Source of the DNA: Rhodosorus marinus
Lineage: Eukaryota; Rhodophyta; Stylonematophyceae; Stylonematales; Stylonemataceae
Assembly (NCBI GenBank): GCA_029953675.1
Contig: JAMWBK010000002.1
Coordinates: 1,550,001-1,614,000 of the forward strand
DNA length: 64,000 bases
Direction of reading: 5' to 3'
Numbering within the stretch: the first letter of the stretch is position 1; each line of letters begins with the position of its first letter. A model generated the notes under the pieces. That model was not told the DNA's origin. It searched no databases and saw nothing but the letters and a program-made list of their open reading frames with translations. Below are positions 10,917 to 20,793 of the stretch, piece by piece. Both the position numbers and the translations under genes were made by a program.

Positions 10917-11864
10917 TCATTTATGATCTTGACTGACTTTGTTTTCAAGAAGGTTGGGTGATAGGAGGTGGTTGATTTGGACTGAGAGTGCTTGGAGAAG
11001 AGGGTAACCTTGGTATTTGCAAGCGACTACGGCAAGGTATTCGTTCTCTGTCTGTTTGTTGTCTTGTGAGTCTCTGTACATTGAGTTCTCATTGTCGGAT
11101 GTTAGATTGATCAAATCTAGCAGCGACTTGCAAGAATCTTCGCATGAGAAGTCTGCAGGCCATGGTCCCCACATTTCCTGAGCCAATCGGTAGGCCTCCT
11201 CGTGGACGCTCTTAATCTCAGACTCCCTTTCCAGCAAAAGTCCATTCCGGCCCAGAGAGTGAACAGTGCAGAGCGTGTTGATGACTACATTGTACACCCA
11301 CTTCTTTCTCGACTCGACTATCGCGTCCTCTGACCATCTGAAGAAGGAATTTGAGTCCAACTGGGTGATCTGAGCCTCGATGTTGCTCTTTTCTGTGACC
11401 CCTAGTCTCCCCTCGAGACTGCCGAACACGATGTAGCCGTTGGGAGAACCCAGAGAAAATTCACTGGGTCCCAGTCGAAAGCTCCCAGCAAAACAGACGC
11501 CTTTACGCCATATCCATTCTCCATGCTTGCGAGCTAGTTCCTTCAGCTCCGATTCAATCGCTCCGTTCGACAAAGTAACAATCGGAATATTCCTCGGGAT
11601 CTTTTCAAGAACCGCTTCAATAGAAGCGACCAAGTCAAACGCCTTCACGGTCACGAACAGCGCTTCAACTTTCTTCAAGCTCTGAGAACTCTCCGGCTCC
11701 ATTTTCACAATCATATCCCATCCATGAAACTGAATCGATCTCGTCACAATACCAGACCGACCCAATAAAACAGGACGAAACCCTAACATCTTCAGCCGAG
11801 CCCCGGTCGCCGAACCTACTGCTCCGGCGCCCAAAATACCAACAAAACGACCGCCTACCACCAT
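10917..11864 (-). CDS. 2-dehydropantoate 2-reductase (ketopantoate reductase)
   Basis: NADPH-dependent reduction of ketopantoate to pantoate, a step in pantothenate and CoA synthesis. One exon, 315 residues, the normal length. An N-terminal Rossmann motif GILGAGAVGSATGARL starts at residue 8. The catalytic-domain helix has KKWVYNVVINTLCTVHSLGRNG, in which the Lys and Asn of the family K-x3-N-x3-N pattern are visible. The C-terminal all-helical domain is present. The chosen ATG leaves only seven residues before the nucleotide-binding strand, so there is no long targeting peptide. Related family members with this fold exist whose substrate is not ketopantoate, so the substrate is inferred from family. 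Confidence 0.85.
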   Translation of the reverse strand: MVVGGRFVGILGAGAVGSATGARLKMLGFRPVLLGRSGIVTRSIQFHGWDMIVKMEPESSQSLKKVEALFVTVKAFDLVASIEAVLEKIPRNIPIVTLSNGAIESELKELARKHGEWIWRKGVCFAGSFRLGPSEFSLGSPNGYIVFGSLEGRLGVTEKSNIEAQITQLDSNSFFRWSEDAIVESRKKWVYNVVINTLCTVHSLGRNGLLLERESEIKSVHEEAYRLAQEMWGPWPADFSCEDSCKSLLDLINLTSDNENSMYRDSQDNKQTENEYLAVVACKYQGYPLLQALSVQINHLLSPNLLENKVSQDHK

Positions 11865-12168
11865 GTTTCACATCTAATGCGATTCAAATTGTCCTCTTAT
11901 CCCTCTTCATACCTCCTCCACAGAACACCAAGCGCAGCCACGGCGAAACTTTCACACTAATGTTGTACAATCTCCTGCTATCCGTTTCCGTTCCCCATGT
12001 CGTTCTCGGATAACCAGACAACAAAACTATCATTCTAAGACTGCCCCGCTTGGGGTCACACAGTTTACTGCTGTTGGAATTCTGGCTCCGGCATTGAATA
12101 GGATTCTGGTTTGGAAACTTAGCAGTTTCTTGTTTGGTAGCCTGACAGATTGGCAACCTAACAGATTC
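11865..12168. other. Intergenic gap before the retroelement
   Basis: About 300 bases between the reductase start and the left end of the candidate LTR. Holds the reductase promoter by inference; no gene or repeat recognised. Confidence 0.5.
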
Positions 12169-12391
12169 TGTTGTGAGGAACTCCCCGGACAGACTGTATT
12201 GCTGGTAGTTTCACAATACTTTCACAGTACTTTCATTCCCTATTTTTAGATTGACGTTTAGCCTCCAACAATTACTTTTAGGTTACCGCAGGTTATAGTT
12301 TACAGTAACCACAAGACTATATAAGACCTAGCTTTGCTAGATCTCCTGACCTAGAATTGAGTAAGGACAAGTTGGTTGAGTAGTTCTAACA
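12169..12391 (+). repeat. Candidate 5' LTR (TGTT...AACA)
   Basis: A 223-bp stretch begins TGTT and ends AACA, the inverted terminal dinucleotide pattern of LTRs, contains a TATA box about 70 bases before its end, and is followed at once by a TGG-initial primer-binding-like sequence. No matching 3' LTR was found in the window, so the limits rest on the end motifs only. Confidence 0.55.
12318..12325 (+). promoter_or_regulatory. TATA box in the LTR
   Basis: CTATATAAG lies about 65-70 bases before the LTR end, as expected for the U3/R promoter of an LTR retrotransposon. It points towards gag and the inverted repeat. Confidence 0.55.
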
Positions 12392-12394
12392 TAT

Positions 12395-12409
12395 TGGTCT
12401 CATCGCCGG
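12395..12409 (+). other. Candidate primer binding site
   Basis: TGGTCTCATCGCCGG starts three bases after the LTR end. Its complement ends in CCA, as required for a tRNA 3' end used as primer. The tRNA cannot be named from this window. Confidence 0.5.
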
Positions 12410-12474
12410 AAGGAAAAGCTAAGTTGAGAGAGAACGAGAGGAGCACAACTTCAAAAAAAAAACAAAAAAAAACA

Positions 12475-13235
12475 ATGGCGACGTTTTCGATTCCCCAGCC
12501 TGCGCCTTACGACGGCAAGACGGACTTTGTAAGGGTGCAAACATTCTTGGCGTCGCTCCGCGGCTACTTGGAGTTCCATAACATAGCTACTTGGAGTCCC
12601 ATAACATAGCTGACTCTGGACGCCAGTCGGTACGCTACGCGGGTTTGTTTCTGCGGGACCAGGCGCAGACTTGGTACCATGGCCTTCCTCGGGTAGCGGA
12701 CGGATTACCCGAAGATTTCGACTCGCTGGACGACTTTGACCGAGCCCTGGGCGCACAATTCCAGCCTCAGGATCATGTGGAGAGGATAAGGGCGAAACTA
12801 CGAACCGCCCGACAACGTGACCAGGAGGTGGGCCATTTTGTAGACTACTTGGATGAACTATTCGTGCAATTGGGGGACGAAATTGCAGATTCTGAGAAAC
12901 TGGAGCGTTTCAAGGCAGGATTGACGGGACACGCAGGAGATTTCGTCTACTTCAGTCGCCCCCGGACGCATGCAGAGGCGAAGACGGTCGCGCTTGGCAT
13001 CGCAGGGGCGCGCGGAGGACAGGCGGGACCATTCACACAGCCGCTAACACAACCCCACCGAAAAACTTCAGGATCCCCTTCGGTTCAACCAAACCGACCC
13101 CACACTCGAAGCATGGGAGCGCCACCGACCTGCTACCTATGCCGCGAGGTGGGGCATATGAAACGAGATTGTCCGCAACGACTAGCCTATCTCCAGGCGG
13201 AGGTAGAGCGCCTGTCGCGGCTTCAGGAAAACTGA
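12475..13235 (+). pseudogene. gag (capsid + CCHC zinc knuckle), frameshifted
   Basis: The frame opens at 12475 with a gag N-terminal segment (PYDGKTDFVRVQTFL) and stops at 12609. The remainder, including the typical gag block FLRDQAQTWYHGL, LDDFDRALGAQFQP and the zinc knuckle CYLCREVGHMKRDC, lies in another frame up to 13235. The cause is visible: a 23-base tandem duplication at 12566-12611, not a multiple of three. Everything after it reads openly to the stop, so the break is probably recent. In the intact family Gag packages element RNA into particles. Confidence 0.85.
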
Positions 13236-13403
13236 ATGACTCCGGGCGAGGGATGCCGTCCGAGAGTAGGACAACTAGCATCCCGCCCACCGTCGAGCTG
13301 CAACGACGGGGTAATATGCTCATAGCAGCAGGATCTATCGCAGGCAGACCAGTGGAGTGTTTGATAGACACTGGGGCTATCACTGCGATTCGGGAAAATG
13401 TGG
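12819..13403 (+). repeat. Left arm of 585-bp inverted repeat
   Basis: Covers the second half of gag, the zinc knuckle and the protease active-site region. It is repeated in reverse orientation at 13858-14442. Comparing the arms by eye I see one substitution (a His/Arg codon near the outer end); the shared inner and outer boundaries are sharp. Confidence 0.9.
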
Positions 13404-14038
13404 TGGACGAGGTCAAATTACCCCGACGCTCGGATCCGCGCACATACGTACTGGCCGTTGACAACACAACCGTTACAAGCCCGAGTTCGACGACTGCGAC
13501 AGTCGAGTTAAGCGGAAAAACATTTGAAACCCCGCTGCGTGTATTTAAGGGTTTAAGTCACGATGTGTACATCGGCCTTGACTTCCTGAGACAACACGGA
13601 CTAACTCTAGACTGCAGCGCAAAGCCGCCACAGCTAGCGATAAAAGCAAAGGATCCAGGTTTACATGGGATCCCAATAACGGAATCAAAGGTGAAGGAGG
13701 AAAAGGGCACCGTGAAGGAGACGGTGCGGCTAACGGTCATGAACATCGAAGATGACATAGGGGAAAGCAACACCGACGAAGGGCATGCAGGGTTCGGTGA
13801 TAATAAGGAAAACGGAAAGGATCAGAGCAGCAAGGGAAAATGGTTTGGCGAGAACATCCACATTTTCCCGAATCGCAGTGATAGCCCCAGTGTCTATCAA
13901 ACACTCCACTGGTCTGCCTGCGATAGATCCTGCTGCTATGAGCATATTACCCCGTCGTTGCAGCTCGACGGTGGGCGGGATGCTAGTTGTCCTACTCTCG
14001 GACGGCATCCCTCGCCCGGAGTCATTCAGTTTTCCTGA
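13139..14038 (+). pseudogene. Retropepsin-like protease region running into the inverted copy
   Basis: This frame overlaps the end of gag and contains an aspartic protease core: ECLIDTGAIT with the catalytic DTGA, then the later strand HDVYIGLDFLRQHGL typical of Ty3/gypsy proteases. From about 13858 the reading continues into the antisense of the element's own protease/gag, so the C-terminal 60 residues are not native. Reverse transcriptase, RNase H and integrase are absent. Confidence 0.75.
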
Positions 14039-14490
14039 AGCCGCGACAGGCGCTCTACCTCCGCCTGGAGATAGGCTAGTCGTTGCGGACAATCTCGTTT
14101 CATATGCCCCACCTCGCGGCATAGGTAGCAGGTCGGTGGCGCTCCCATGCTTCGAGTGTGGGGTCGGTTTGGTTGAACCGAAGGGGATCCTGAAGTTTTT
14201 CGGTGGGGTTGTGTTAGCGGCTGTGTGAATGGTCCCGCCTGTCCTCCGCGCGCCCCTGCGATGCCAAGCGCGACCGTCTTCGCCTCTGCATGCGTCCGGG
14301 GGCGACTGAAGTAGACGAAATCTCCTGCGTGTCCCGTCAATCCTGCCTTGAAACGCTCCAGTTTCTCAGAATCTGCAATTTCGTCCCCCAATTGCACGAA
14401 TAGTTCATCCAAGTAGTCTACAAAACGGCCCACCTCCTGGTCTGATCCTTTCCGTAACCGGAAAGAATTTCCTCGCGTCTTCCAGGACAC
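13730..14490 (-). pseudogene. Inverted gag-protease copy
   Basis: Two overlapping minus-strand frames (14490-14026 for gag C-terminus, 14122-13730 for protease N-terminus) mirror the plus-strand element. The gag frame starts inside capsid after a short unrelated leader, and the protease frame loses homology shortly after the active site. Not a functional gene; part of the palindrome. Confidence 0.8.
13858..14442 (-). repeat. Right arm of 585-bp inverted repeat
   Basis: Reverse complement of 12819-13403. On the minus strand it still encodes the same knuckle (CYLCREVGHMKRDC) and protease DTGA without stops. The spacer between arms is 454 bp (13404-13857). At its outer edge the gag sequence breaks off into unrelated sequence. 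Confidence 0.9.
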
Positions 14491-16112
14491 GGTACCGCTG
14501 CCACCGAGTAACCGACTACCATGTGCGATGAAAATTGAATTGGAACCTGGAACGTGTCCTCCCGCTCAGCGTGCCTATCCGATGTCACTTGTAGATCGGT
14601 GCGTCTACAAGGGGAGTTGATTTGCGGTAAAATTGAGTTTGACAGTCTGTCAAAAAAAAAACACTCAATTTTATGATTGACACTTTCTCCATTAACGCGT
14701 GTAGGTGATCCAAAATAATTTTAGATTCCCTTTTTGTTTTTGTCTTTTATCTATCTTGGATACCTACCCTCCTCTAGTTCTAATCCTAAGACGGAAGGTT
14801 GTAGCTTCCGTATTTATAGGCTTCCGGTTCATGTCCTGGGTTTGCTAGACTACTATTTTTAGATCTAGACTTGTCTATTATTAGCCTTGTTTTGGGCTAC
14901 ACTCCTGATGGCTGACTCGTTCGGTCAGGACGTAATAATGATTTTTCTATATGCATCCTGCAGGATAGACTTTGGCAACTAGGGCGATTAGGGTGACAAG
15001 TGCACGGACTGGGTATGCAATATTCAAGTCCGAGTAGTGATGGCAGGAGAGGACAGCGAGATACAGGGAAGAGAAATTTTGCAGATAAGACAAAAGTTGA
15101 AATTCTTGAGGCGGGTGAGTGTTCTCAAGTGGATTGTGTCTATTGCGTATTGGTGTGAGCTTCACCATCGAATCGTATAGAACGGTTAGCGGGGAGGAGT
15201 TTCAGGAAATCCGTATTGTTCGTGTCGAACCCTCTTTCTCCGGCGATTTTGGATCGACAAGGTTTCATAAAGTTTTACCTAAAGAACTCGATCTATGCTC
15301 TCAGACACTTAGGTTGTGTTTCTTGTAGCTTAGGTTTGGGATAATGGTTGGATCAAATCACCGCTTTTATAGGATGGACAAAGACATTTTTGGCATGCGC
15401 GGTTTCCCACCAAAAACCAGGGTCTCTGGGAGATCATCTCCGGAAAAGAATCCGAGAACCCCCAAGAAATCGCTTCCAATGAATGCCTTGACTGTACATC
15501 GGAGGACCCAGTTTCCAAGTTCTCGAAAGACTACCGTTCATTCCAAGCCAGGGACCTTGATATCCTCTGTTTCTGCTTTCTGTTTTCTGTTATCTCATAG
15601 TTCAGAAAAAAACACATGTTATCCGCTCTTGTCCCATATTCCCGCCAAAAATGCCTGTGTGTGTTATCTGTTGTTATTGCACTACAAACCTGTTCTCTGG
15701 TAGCAAACCAACACTGTTCACACCAGCCTCTCCCCCGCTAGCAACGAAATTTGAAATAAACCAAGCCTCCCTTTCAATGGGGATAATATTAAACAATTAT
15801 TCAATATACATTCTAACGAATGAAGTACTTGAAAAAAGAGTTTCCATTCGTATAACTCGTTAACTGGAAATTAAGACCACGCGGCAACTGATTGTTCGTT
15901 ATTAATAACACTTGTCTCTATATTATTGTGTTAATATGAAATTTTAGTTTAAATGTGATTTTTGGTCGTTGGAGGGAAGATGGTTTTTAGTCGGGTCTGA
16001 TGGTGGGCCGGAGGATTTCAAGGAATGCTAGACTGGGGTTGACAGGGCTAGGACTGTGAGCGACACTGTACGGAGGTTTTCTTGGATTGGTTGAGGGTGA
16101 AGGTGATGATAG
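14443..16112. other. Non-coding stretch right of the retroelement
   Basis: No recognisable gene. It includes a small hairpin at 14628-14673 and a G/C-poor region around 15780-15960. Could hold degraded 3' element sequence, but no RT or integrase motif and no copy of the left LTR were seen. Confidence 0.5.
14628..14673. repeat. Hairpin with 11-bp outer arms
   Basis: TAAAATTGAGT at 14628-14638 is the exact reverse complement of ACTCAATTTTA at 14663-14673. A second palindrome, TTGACAGTCTGTCAA, sits inside, followed by a poly-A run. It resembles a decayed terminal structure or a foldback; role unknown. Confidence 0.6.
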
Positions 16113-17381
16113 ATGTCAAGAGGAGCAGCAACTCGTGAGAACACTAGACGGGCTCTAGCTGAGTTTGATTTGATTGAGCCCGTTCATGTATGGGAGAAGA
16201 AGCGTTGTCAAGTACATCACGTCACGGTTAGGAAATGGATGAGATCTGAGAGGCGGGCGGAGCGTCTTCCTCCGCCTGTATTTGAGGAGCAAGTAGAGGG
16301 GAAGAAGAAAGAGGAGGAGCATGAGAAGGAAAAGGCACCTACCACAGATGGGGAACCGAAGCAGGGGGGTGAAGTCACGCCAATGGAAACGGACGGTGTG
16401 GTTGAAAATCTTGAACACAAGACAGAAGAACCTGAAGCTCAACGTATATCTCCTGTAGCGGCACCTGAGAAGCCTGAAGAGACAACTGAAGCCGCGCTTG
16501 GGATGGATTTGGACGAACCTGTCGAGCCGGCGGAGGCGGAATCCGAAGAGCCAGAGAAACCATTGGACACTCCTGATGATGTGCAAGCGGAGAAAGCTTC
16601 TGAAAGCGTGAAATCCGCTCCGTTGACTCCGGTGGCTGAGCTATCGGCTGAAAATGCTACGTTTGCACCGATCGTTTCAGAATCAAAGGCTCCGCCCAGG
16701 ACAGACCCAGATTTGATGAACAAGGAAGAGCCAATACTAGGATCCGACGACGAGAAGCCTGAGGAGGACGCGGCCGTATCTCAATTGGAGTCGCAAGCAG
16801 CAACTCCCGCAGAACCGGCACAAGAGTCATCGAGCAAAGTCCGCTTTGAACAGCAGCAAGTGGGCAATGATGCAGAGGTGAGGGTGACTCTCCTGGTTGG
16901 GCCGAAGGCCTCAATTGAATTCTGCGTTTTATGCTCAATTTCTATCTTATGCTTCTCGAATCAGCCAATGGAAAACGATGATAAGAAGGGACTGAACGGA
17001 GCTGGGGAAACTGAGAAGGTATCTGAAGATCCCGCAGAAACAATTGCAGGCGGAAATTCTGCACCGCTAGAGCCCGCGCCGGAGGCAGCCCAAGATCCGA
17101 TCCCTAACAGTGCAATCAAGGGCGAAGCTGAAGCAAAAGAAGAAATTGCTGAAACAAAGGAAGATAGTAAGCCTGAAGATTCAAAGGGGCAGGCGACGGA
17201 TGTCACGGGATCAAAAATACCCCCAGCTGATGGCACCGAGAGCATTCCCCACGCCGAACAAACTGAAGTCGTGAAAACAAGCAGCCCGAAGACCCGAAAT
17301 CCGAATCCGGATGCGGAAGTAGAATCTGCCATGACCAAAGACCAGGACCAGGATGCGGCGGATGTGCCGATTGTGGAATAG
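16113..17381 (+). CDS. BCL7-like acidic protein (putative SWI/SNF subunit)
   Basis: Two exons, 16113-16877 and 16965-17381, 393 residues. The first 48 residues resemble the conserved N-terminus of BCL7 proteins: an Arg-rich start with ENTRRALAEFD, then VWEKKRCQVHHVTVRKWM, matching the family pattern W-E-K-K, V, about seven residues, K-W. The remainder is low-complexity and acidic, rich in Glu, Pro, Ala, Thr, as in BCL7, whose tail is disordered. BCL7 proteins are accessory subunits of SWI/SNF remodelers. The 87-base intron is in frame and stop-free, so unspliced mRNA would still encode a protein with a hydrophobic 29-residue insert. The family call rests on one short motif and is moderate. 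Confidence 0.55.
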   Translation: MSRGAATRENTRRALAEFDLIEPVHVWEKKRCQVHHVTVRKWMRSERRAERLPPPVFEEQVEGKKKEEEHEKEKAPTTDGEPKQGGEVTPMETDGVVENLEHKTEEPEAQRISPVAAPEKPEETTEAALGMDLDEPVEPAEAESEEPEKPLDTPDDVQAEKASESVKSAPLTPVAELSAENATFAPIVSESKAPPRTDPDLMNKEEPILGSDDEKPEEDAAVSQLESQAATPAEPAQESSSKVRFEQQQVGNDAEVRVTLLVGPKASIEFCVLCSISILCFSNQPMENDDKKGLNGAGETEKVSEDPAETIAGGNSAPLEPAPEAAQDPIPNSAIKGEAEAKEEIAETKEDSKPEDSKGQATDVTGSKIPPADGTESIPHAEQTEVVKTSSPKTRNPNPDAEVESAMTKDQDQDAADVPIVE

Positions 17382-18042
17382 TCCAGATGACCTACTTCGA
17401 GCGTCTTGGGGTTTCGCAATTGTGTATTCCCACGAAATCTCACATATCTGTGCATTCCTTTACCACTACTAACAACCAAAACCGCGGTCGAGCCCTTAAA
17501 CCACCGGGAATGAGACCGGACGGCACAATCAACGCCGAGTTGGAGACTATCTAAACTCACTCGCCCAGCCATCGTTGCCATCCAATTGCAAGTCGACCAA
17601 CTTACGTTCCATCTCACCACTGGCTTCCTGATCATACATGTGGCTAAAAACGATAATAAAACGTGTACAGCGACCCCAAAAACCTGCCCGACCCGAAGAA
17701 AGGTAGGAAGTCACCATGACTGAGAAACAGTAGTGGGCCATCTTCTGCAACAAGCGCATTCTTGACTTTGGCGCAAGCGACAAGATTCTACCCTGACAAA
17801 GGCATGATCTTTCCGGGGGCTAGGCTCCGATTTTTCGTTGACCCGATGACCTGCGTCCGTATGGTCTCAACGGAAAAGCTTCCGACAAGTGATACACTGT
17901 GTGAGTGCATCTCAAGCTTGGGCCTTTGTGATGTGGTCCAAGGAATAGCCTGCTGCTTTCGAAACGCTAAGATGACAGGGAAGAGAGATACCCGATTAGG
18001 TAAGATATTTCAGGATGTGCAGGAGCTGGAGTTGTAAACGGC
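17382..18042. other. Convergent intergenic region
   Basis: Lies between the BCL7-like stop and the HEAT-repeat stop. Short open frames only; no family recognised. Confidence 0.5.
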
Positions 18043-18962
18043 TTACTTCGGATGCGGGTCTTGTTTGAGTATCCTGAGGGTGGCGAGTGCCTTTGGAGCC
18101 GTAAAGTTGGCAAGCGATTCTGCCAAAATCTGTCTTAAGATGAAGTTGTCTGATTCTGCAAATGCGGTAATGTGCTCCAAGCATTTTTCGTCTCCTAGTG
18201 CATAAAACGCGAACGAATAATTGTCGGAGAATTAGTGAGATACACACGCAGTCTAGTCTCGCCGGCGCACTGGATGGATATCCGTTGCATACCTATTTCT
18301 CCTAGGGCGCCTACTGCAGATATCTTCATATCGTCCAGACCCTTTGAATCCATGCTCAAAGCATGCAAAACAGCGTCATAGGCTGCGGGGTCCTTGAGGA
18401 TGCCCAAGCTCACGACAGCAGCACACTTGGCGGTCCAATGAGTCTCCTCGTAAACAGCTCTGATCAAAGTTGGGACTGCTCTTGGGTCATTCAAGTAACC
18501 CAAGGCCGCTAAAGCGTTTGCGCGGATCTCCTGCTCTACTTCCGAGTCAAGGAGGGTCATGAGAAGATCAAAACTTCTCGCATTTGGCTTATACCCCAAA
18601 GCCAGAGTCGCAAAATACAGATTATTCAACTCCTTCTCCCCGTCATCAAATACTTTGCACAGAATAGGCTCAGACTCTTCATTGGATAGGTCCTTTGTCG
18701 CGACCACCGCCCGCAGTCTGATCCTCGCTTCTGGACTATCCAACATCTCCATCAGCTCCTTTACCCTCTCAGCGTTCTCCGGACGTGACTCATTCTTCTT
18801 GGCAAACGGAATAACGTCACCGAGATCAGGTTCCACGCCCCTCCTATTCTCCTCCTCCGCTCTCAGAAACACAGCTTTCCTTGCCTTCTTGCACACACCA
18901 GTAACACCACCACTCCCACTTCCACCTTTCAGTATTTGAATTCCGGCAACAAACCCAGCCAT
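18043..18962 (-). CDS. Plastid HEAT-repeat (PBS-lyase-like) protein
   Basis: Exons 18962-18293 and 18194-18043 give 273 residues. The N-terminus MAGFVAG with a basic stretch fits a red-algal transit peptide; the ATG was preferred over an upstream non-ATG opening. From about residue 70 the protein is built of HEAT units of about 30 residues: RIRLRAVVATKDL, EIRANALAALGYLNDPRAVP, TAKCAAVVSLGILKDPAA, MKISAVGALGEIG, and in exon 2 NFILRQILAESLANF. This repeat type is shared with phycobilin lyase subunits CpcE/PecE and NblB and with plastid scaffold proteins. No catalytic site is implied; a role in phycobilisome or complex assembly would be inference. Confidence 0.75.
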
Positions 18963-20793
18963 CTTTCTAAAGTTAAAACCAATTCCAAACGAAACAAAAA
19001 TCTGCAATAGTAGATCTCAAACTGTAATTGATCAATAAATTGTATTCCTCTCAAAGACCTTTAGAACTCTTCCACCTTAATCGTATGACTCCGTCTCCAC
19101 TTTTAGCAGTATCTCTCACCATCAACTTGCCAGCTCTATCTATATATCGTGTCCACGTCAATATCCATAAATCTCTTTTAAGATTCTTGAGGAAGACGAG
19201 CTCCTCTGACATTAAGAGCTCCTCAGTATTTAACTGAATGGGCATAAACCAGTGAGAAATCATTAATTTTGGTTTTGAAATAATGTTCTATCCTTATCCT
19301 AGAGGGAGACTCTTTCCTGTTTTCACTGAATAGCTTCGTGTGCGGTTGAATCGTTCCCTCCTGGACTAGGTTGGCTAGACTGGAGCAGAGACATCATTGT
19401 CATTTATGTCGGATGTGTAGAAGAGGTAAATCTCTCCTTTTTTCGTTTGTCTTTCTCCGTTGAAGATTGCGAAACGCGTGAGTTTGGATGTCAATGAAGC
19501 GGTTGCTCCTAGATTCGGTATAGCAGGGGAACAAAACCAGTCACTTAATCGTCTAAGGAACGCTCGCAGACAAGTTTGAGGACAGTCGTATCGCCAGTGA
19601 TCCAATCAAGCACTGTTCAGAGGCGGAGTTCAAAGTAGAACACAGCAATTTTCAGTGGAGTCTAAATCCTAAACGTCTGTGGGAGGGAGTATAGTTGAAC
19701 GCCCTCCTACGCCCACCGATCTGTCGTGTGTGAGGCACCTGTTGAGCCGTGTCTCCACTACCTCAACTCGCTTGAACGCGTAATTTTAATCAGAATATGA
19801 AAAACTAGTGTCCATTGACTTTGGAAACGATGGTGACTAAGCACAAGCCTGCGGATCGTTCTTCTTTTTGGGAAGCTGGTCGTCTTGATCAAGATGTCCA
19901 AATGTGTCCGTAGAACAGTAATTTATTCGCTTAGTAGAGCTAGGAGAATCTCTGGGTTGAGCTTTGATCACTCAACGTCCTGCGGTGGTGTTTTTCCTCA
20001 ACTGCTTGGAAGTGTCAGCAAATTCTTTTGCTGACCGGTTTGTTGAGAGTTTTCCGTTCGGTTGCTTCTCATGCCTTCTGGGCCTCTTTCAGGTTGTCTG
20101 TCAATTATCCTCTACGATTAGCCACCTAGCGTACCACTACAGGAGGTAAGTAGTCCTGCTGAAGAAACTGCAAGGTTTCGAGACTCCCCGAAGCGGTTTG
20201 GCAGGAAAGTCCTCTTAACGGACAGATATATCCCATTTTCTAAAGAGATGCGACATCTTGCGTTAGTTCAGTCCTCGTCTCGCTGAAAGCTACTATTCTT
20301 GGTGCATGCGAAGAACTTGCTGTATTCCGTGCAAGAGAATTGACCAGGAAGTCCATGACGAGCTACAGCAAAAATATATCGCGCAACAATTATTGAGAGC
20401 AACGTCATTGACTGACCAACCAATTGACATTGTGGAGAGAATCTTTCTCTACATCTGCACCCCTATGTTGAAACTCTAGTCGCTAAGGCGATTCGTTCGG
20501 CTGAGCAAGTTGAAGAGAGGTGTTCGGGTTTGAAGAAGCGGTGAAGATCAGAGATTTGCGTCTTCATTGTTCTGAGCTGAGGCCAGCTACTCATCAAAAG
20601 TGAAGTTGGAGTTCGTGAGCAGATTTGATTGTTCCCTACTGAGGCTCGGAGGGGGAATGGGAGAGCAGCTGCTGAACGGGTGAGGGTTCTGAAGGTGCGG
20701 TTGAGCGGTTTTAATCGTGTCGAGCAGAGCGTACCGGCTCGGATAGAATAGAAATTGGATCCAAAAAGTTCTCTGGGAGGGATACAGAAAGAA
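18963..20793. other. Long intergenic region, no gene seen
   Basis: Divergent spacer between the HEAT protein and a plus-strand membrane protein. Only short frames; no repeat or RNA gene recognised. Confidence 0.5.

Larger units (their letters stand above)
12169..14490 (+). mobile_element. Rearranged Ty3/gypsy-like LTR element, non-autonomous
   Basis: A candidate 5' LTR, primer binding site, gag with a zinc knuckle and a retropepsin region are followed not by reverse transcriptase and integrase but by an inverted copy of the gag-protease segment. No second LTR resembling the first was found to the right. Gag-like capsid followed by a CCHC knuckle and then protease fits the Ty3/gypsy order. 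The element cannot move by itself; it is a decayed and internally rearranged copy. The right boundary is uncertain. Confidence 0.8.

Noticed and set aside
15119-15703. Possible 3' remainder (RT/integrase or second LTR) of the retroelement
   Set aside because: None of the frames show RT or integrase motifs and no copy of the 5' LTR ends is visible.
20755-20793. N-terminal extension of the polytopic membrane protein
   Set aside because: Opens with TTG; the ATG at 20794 directly precedes the first conserved-looking segment.
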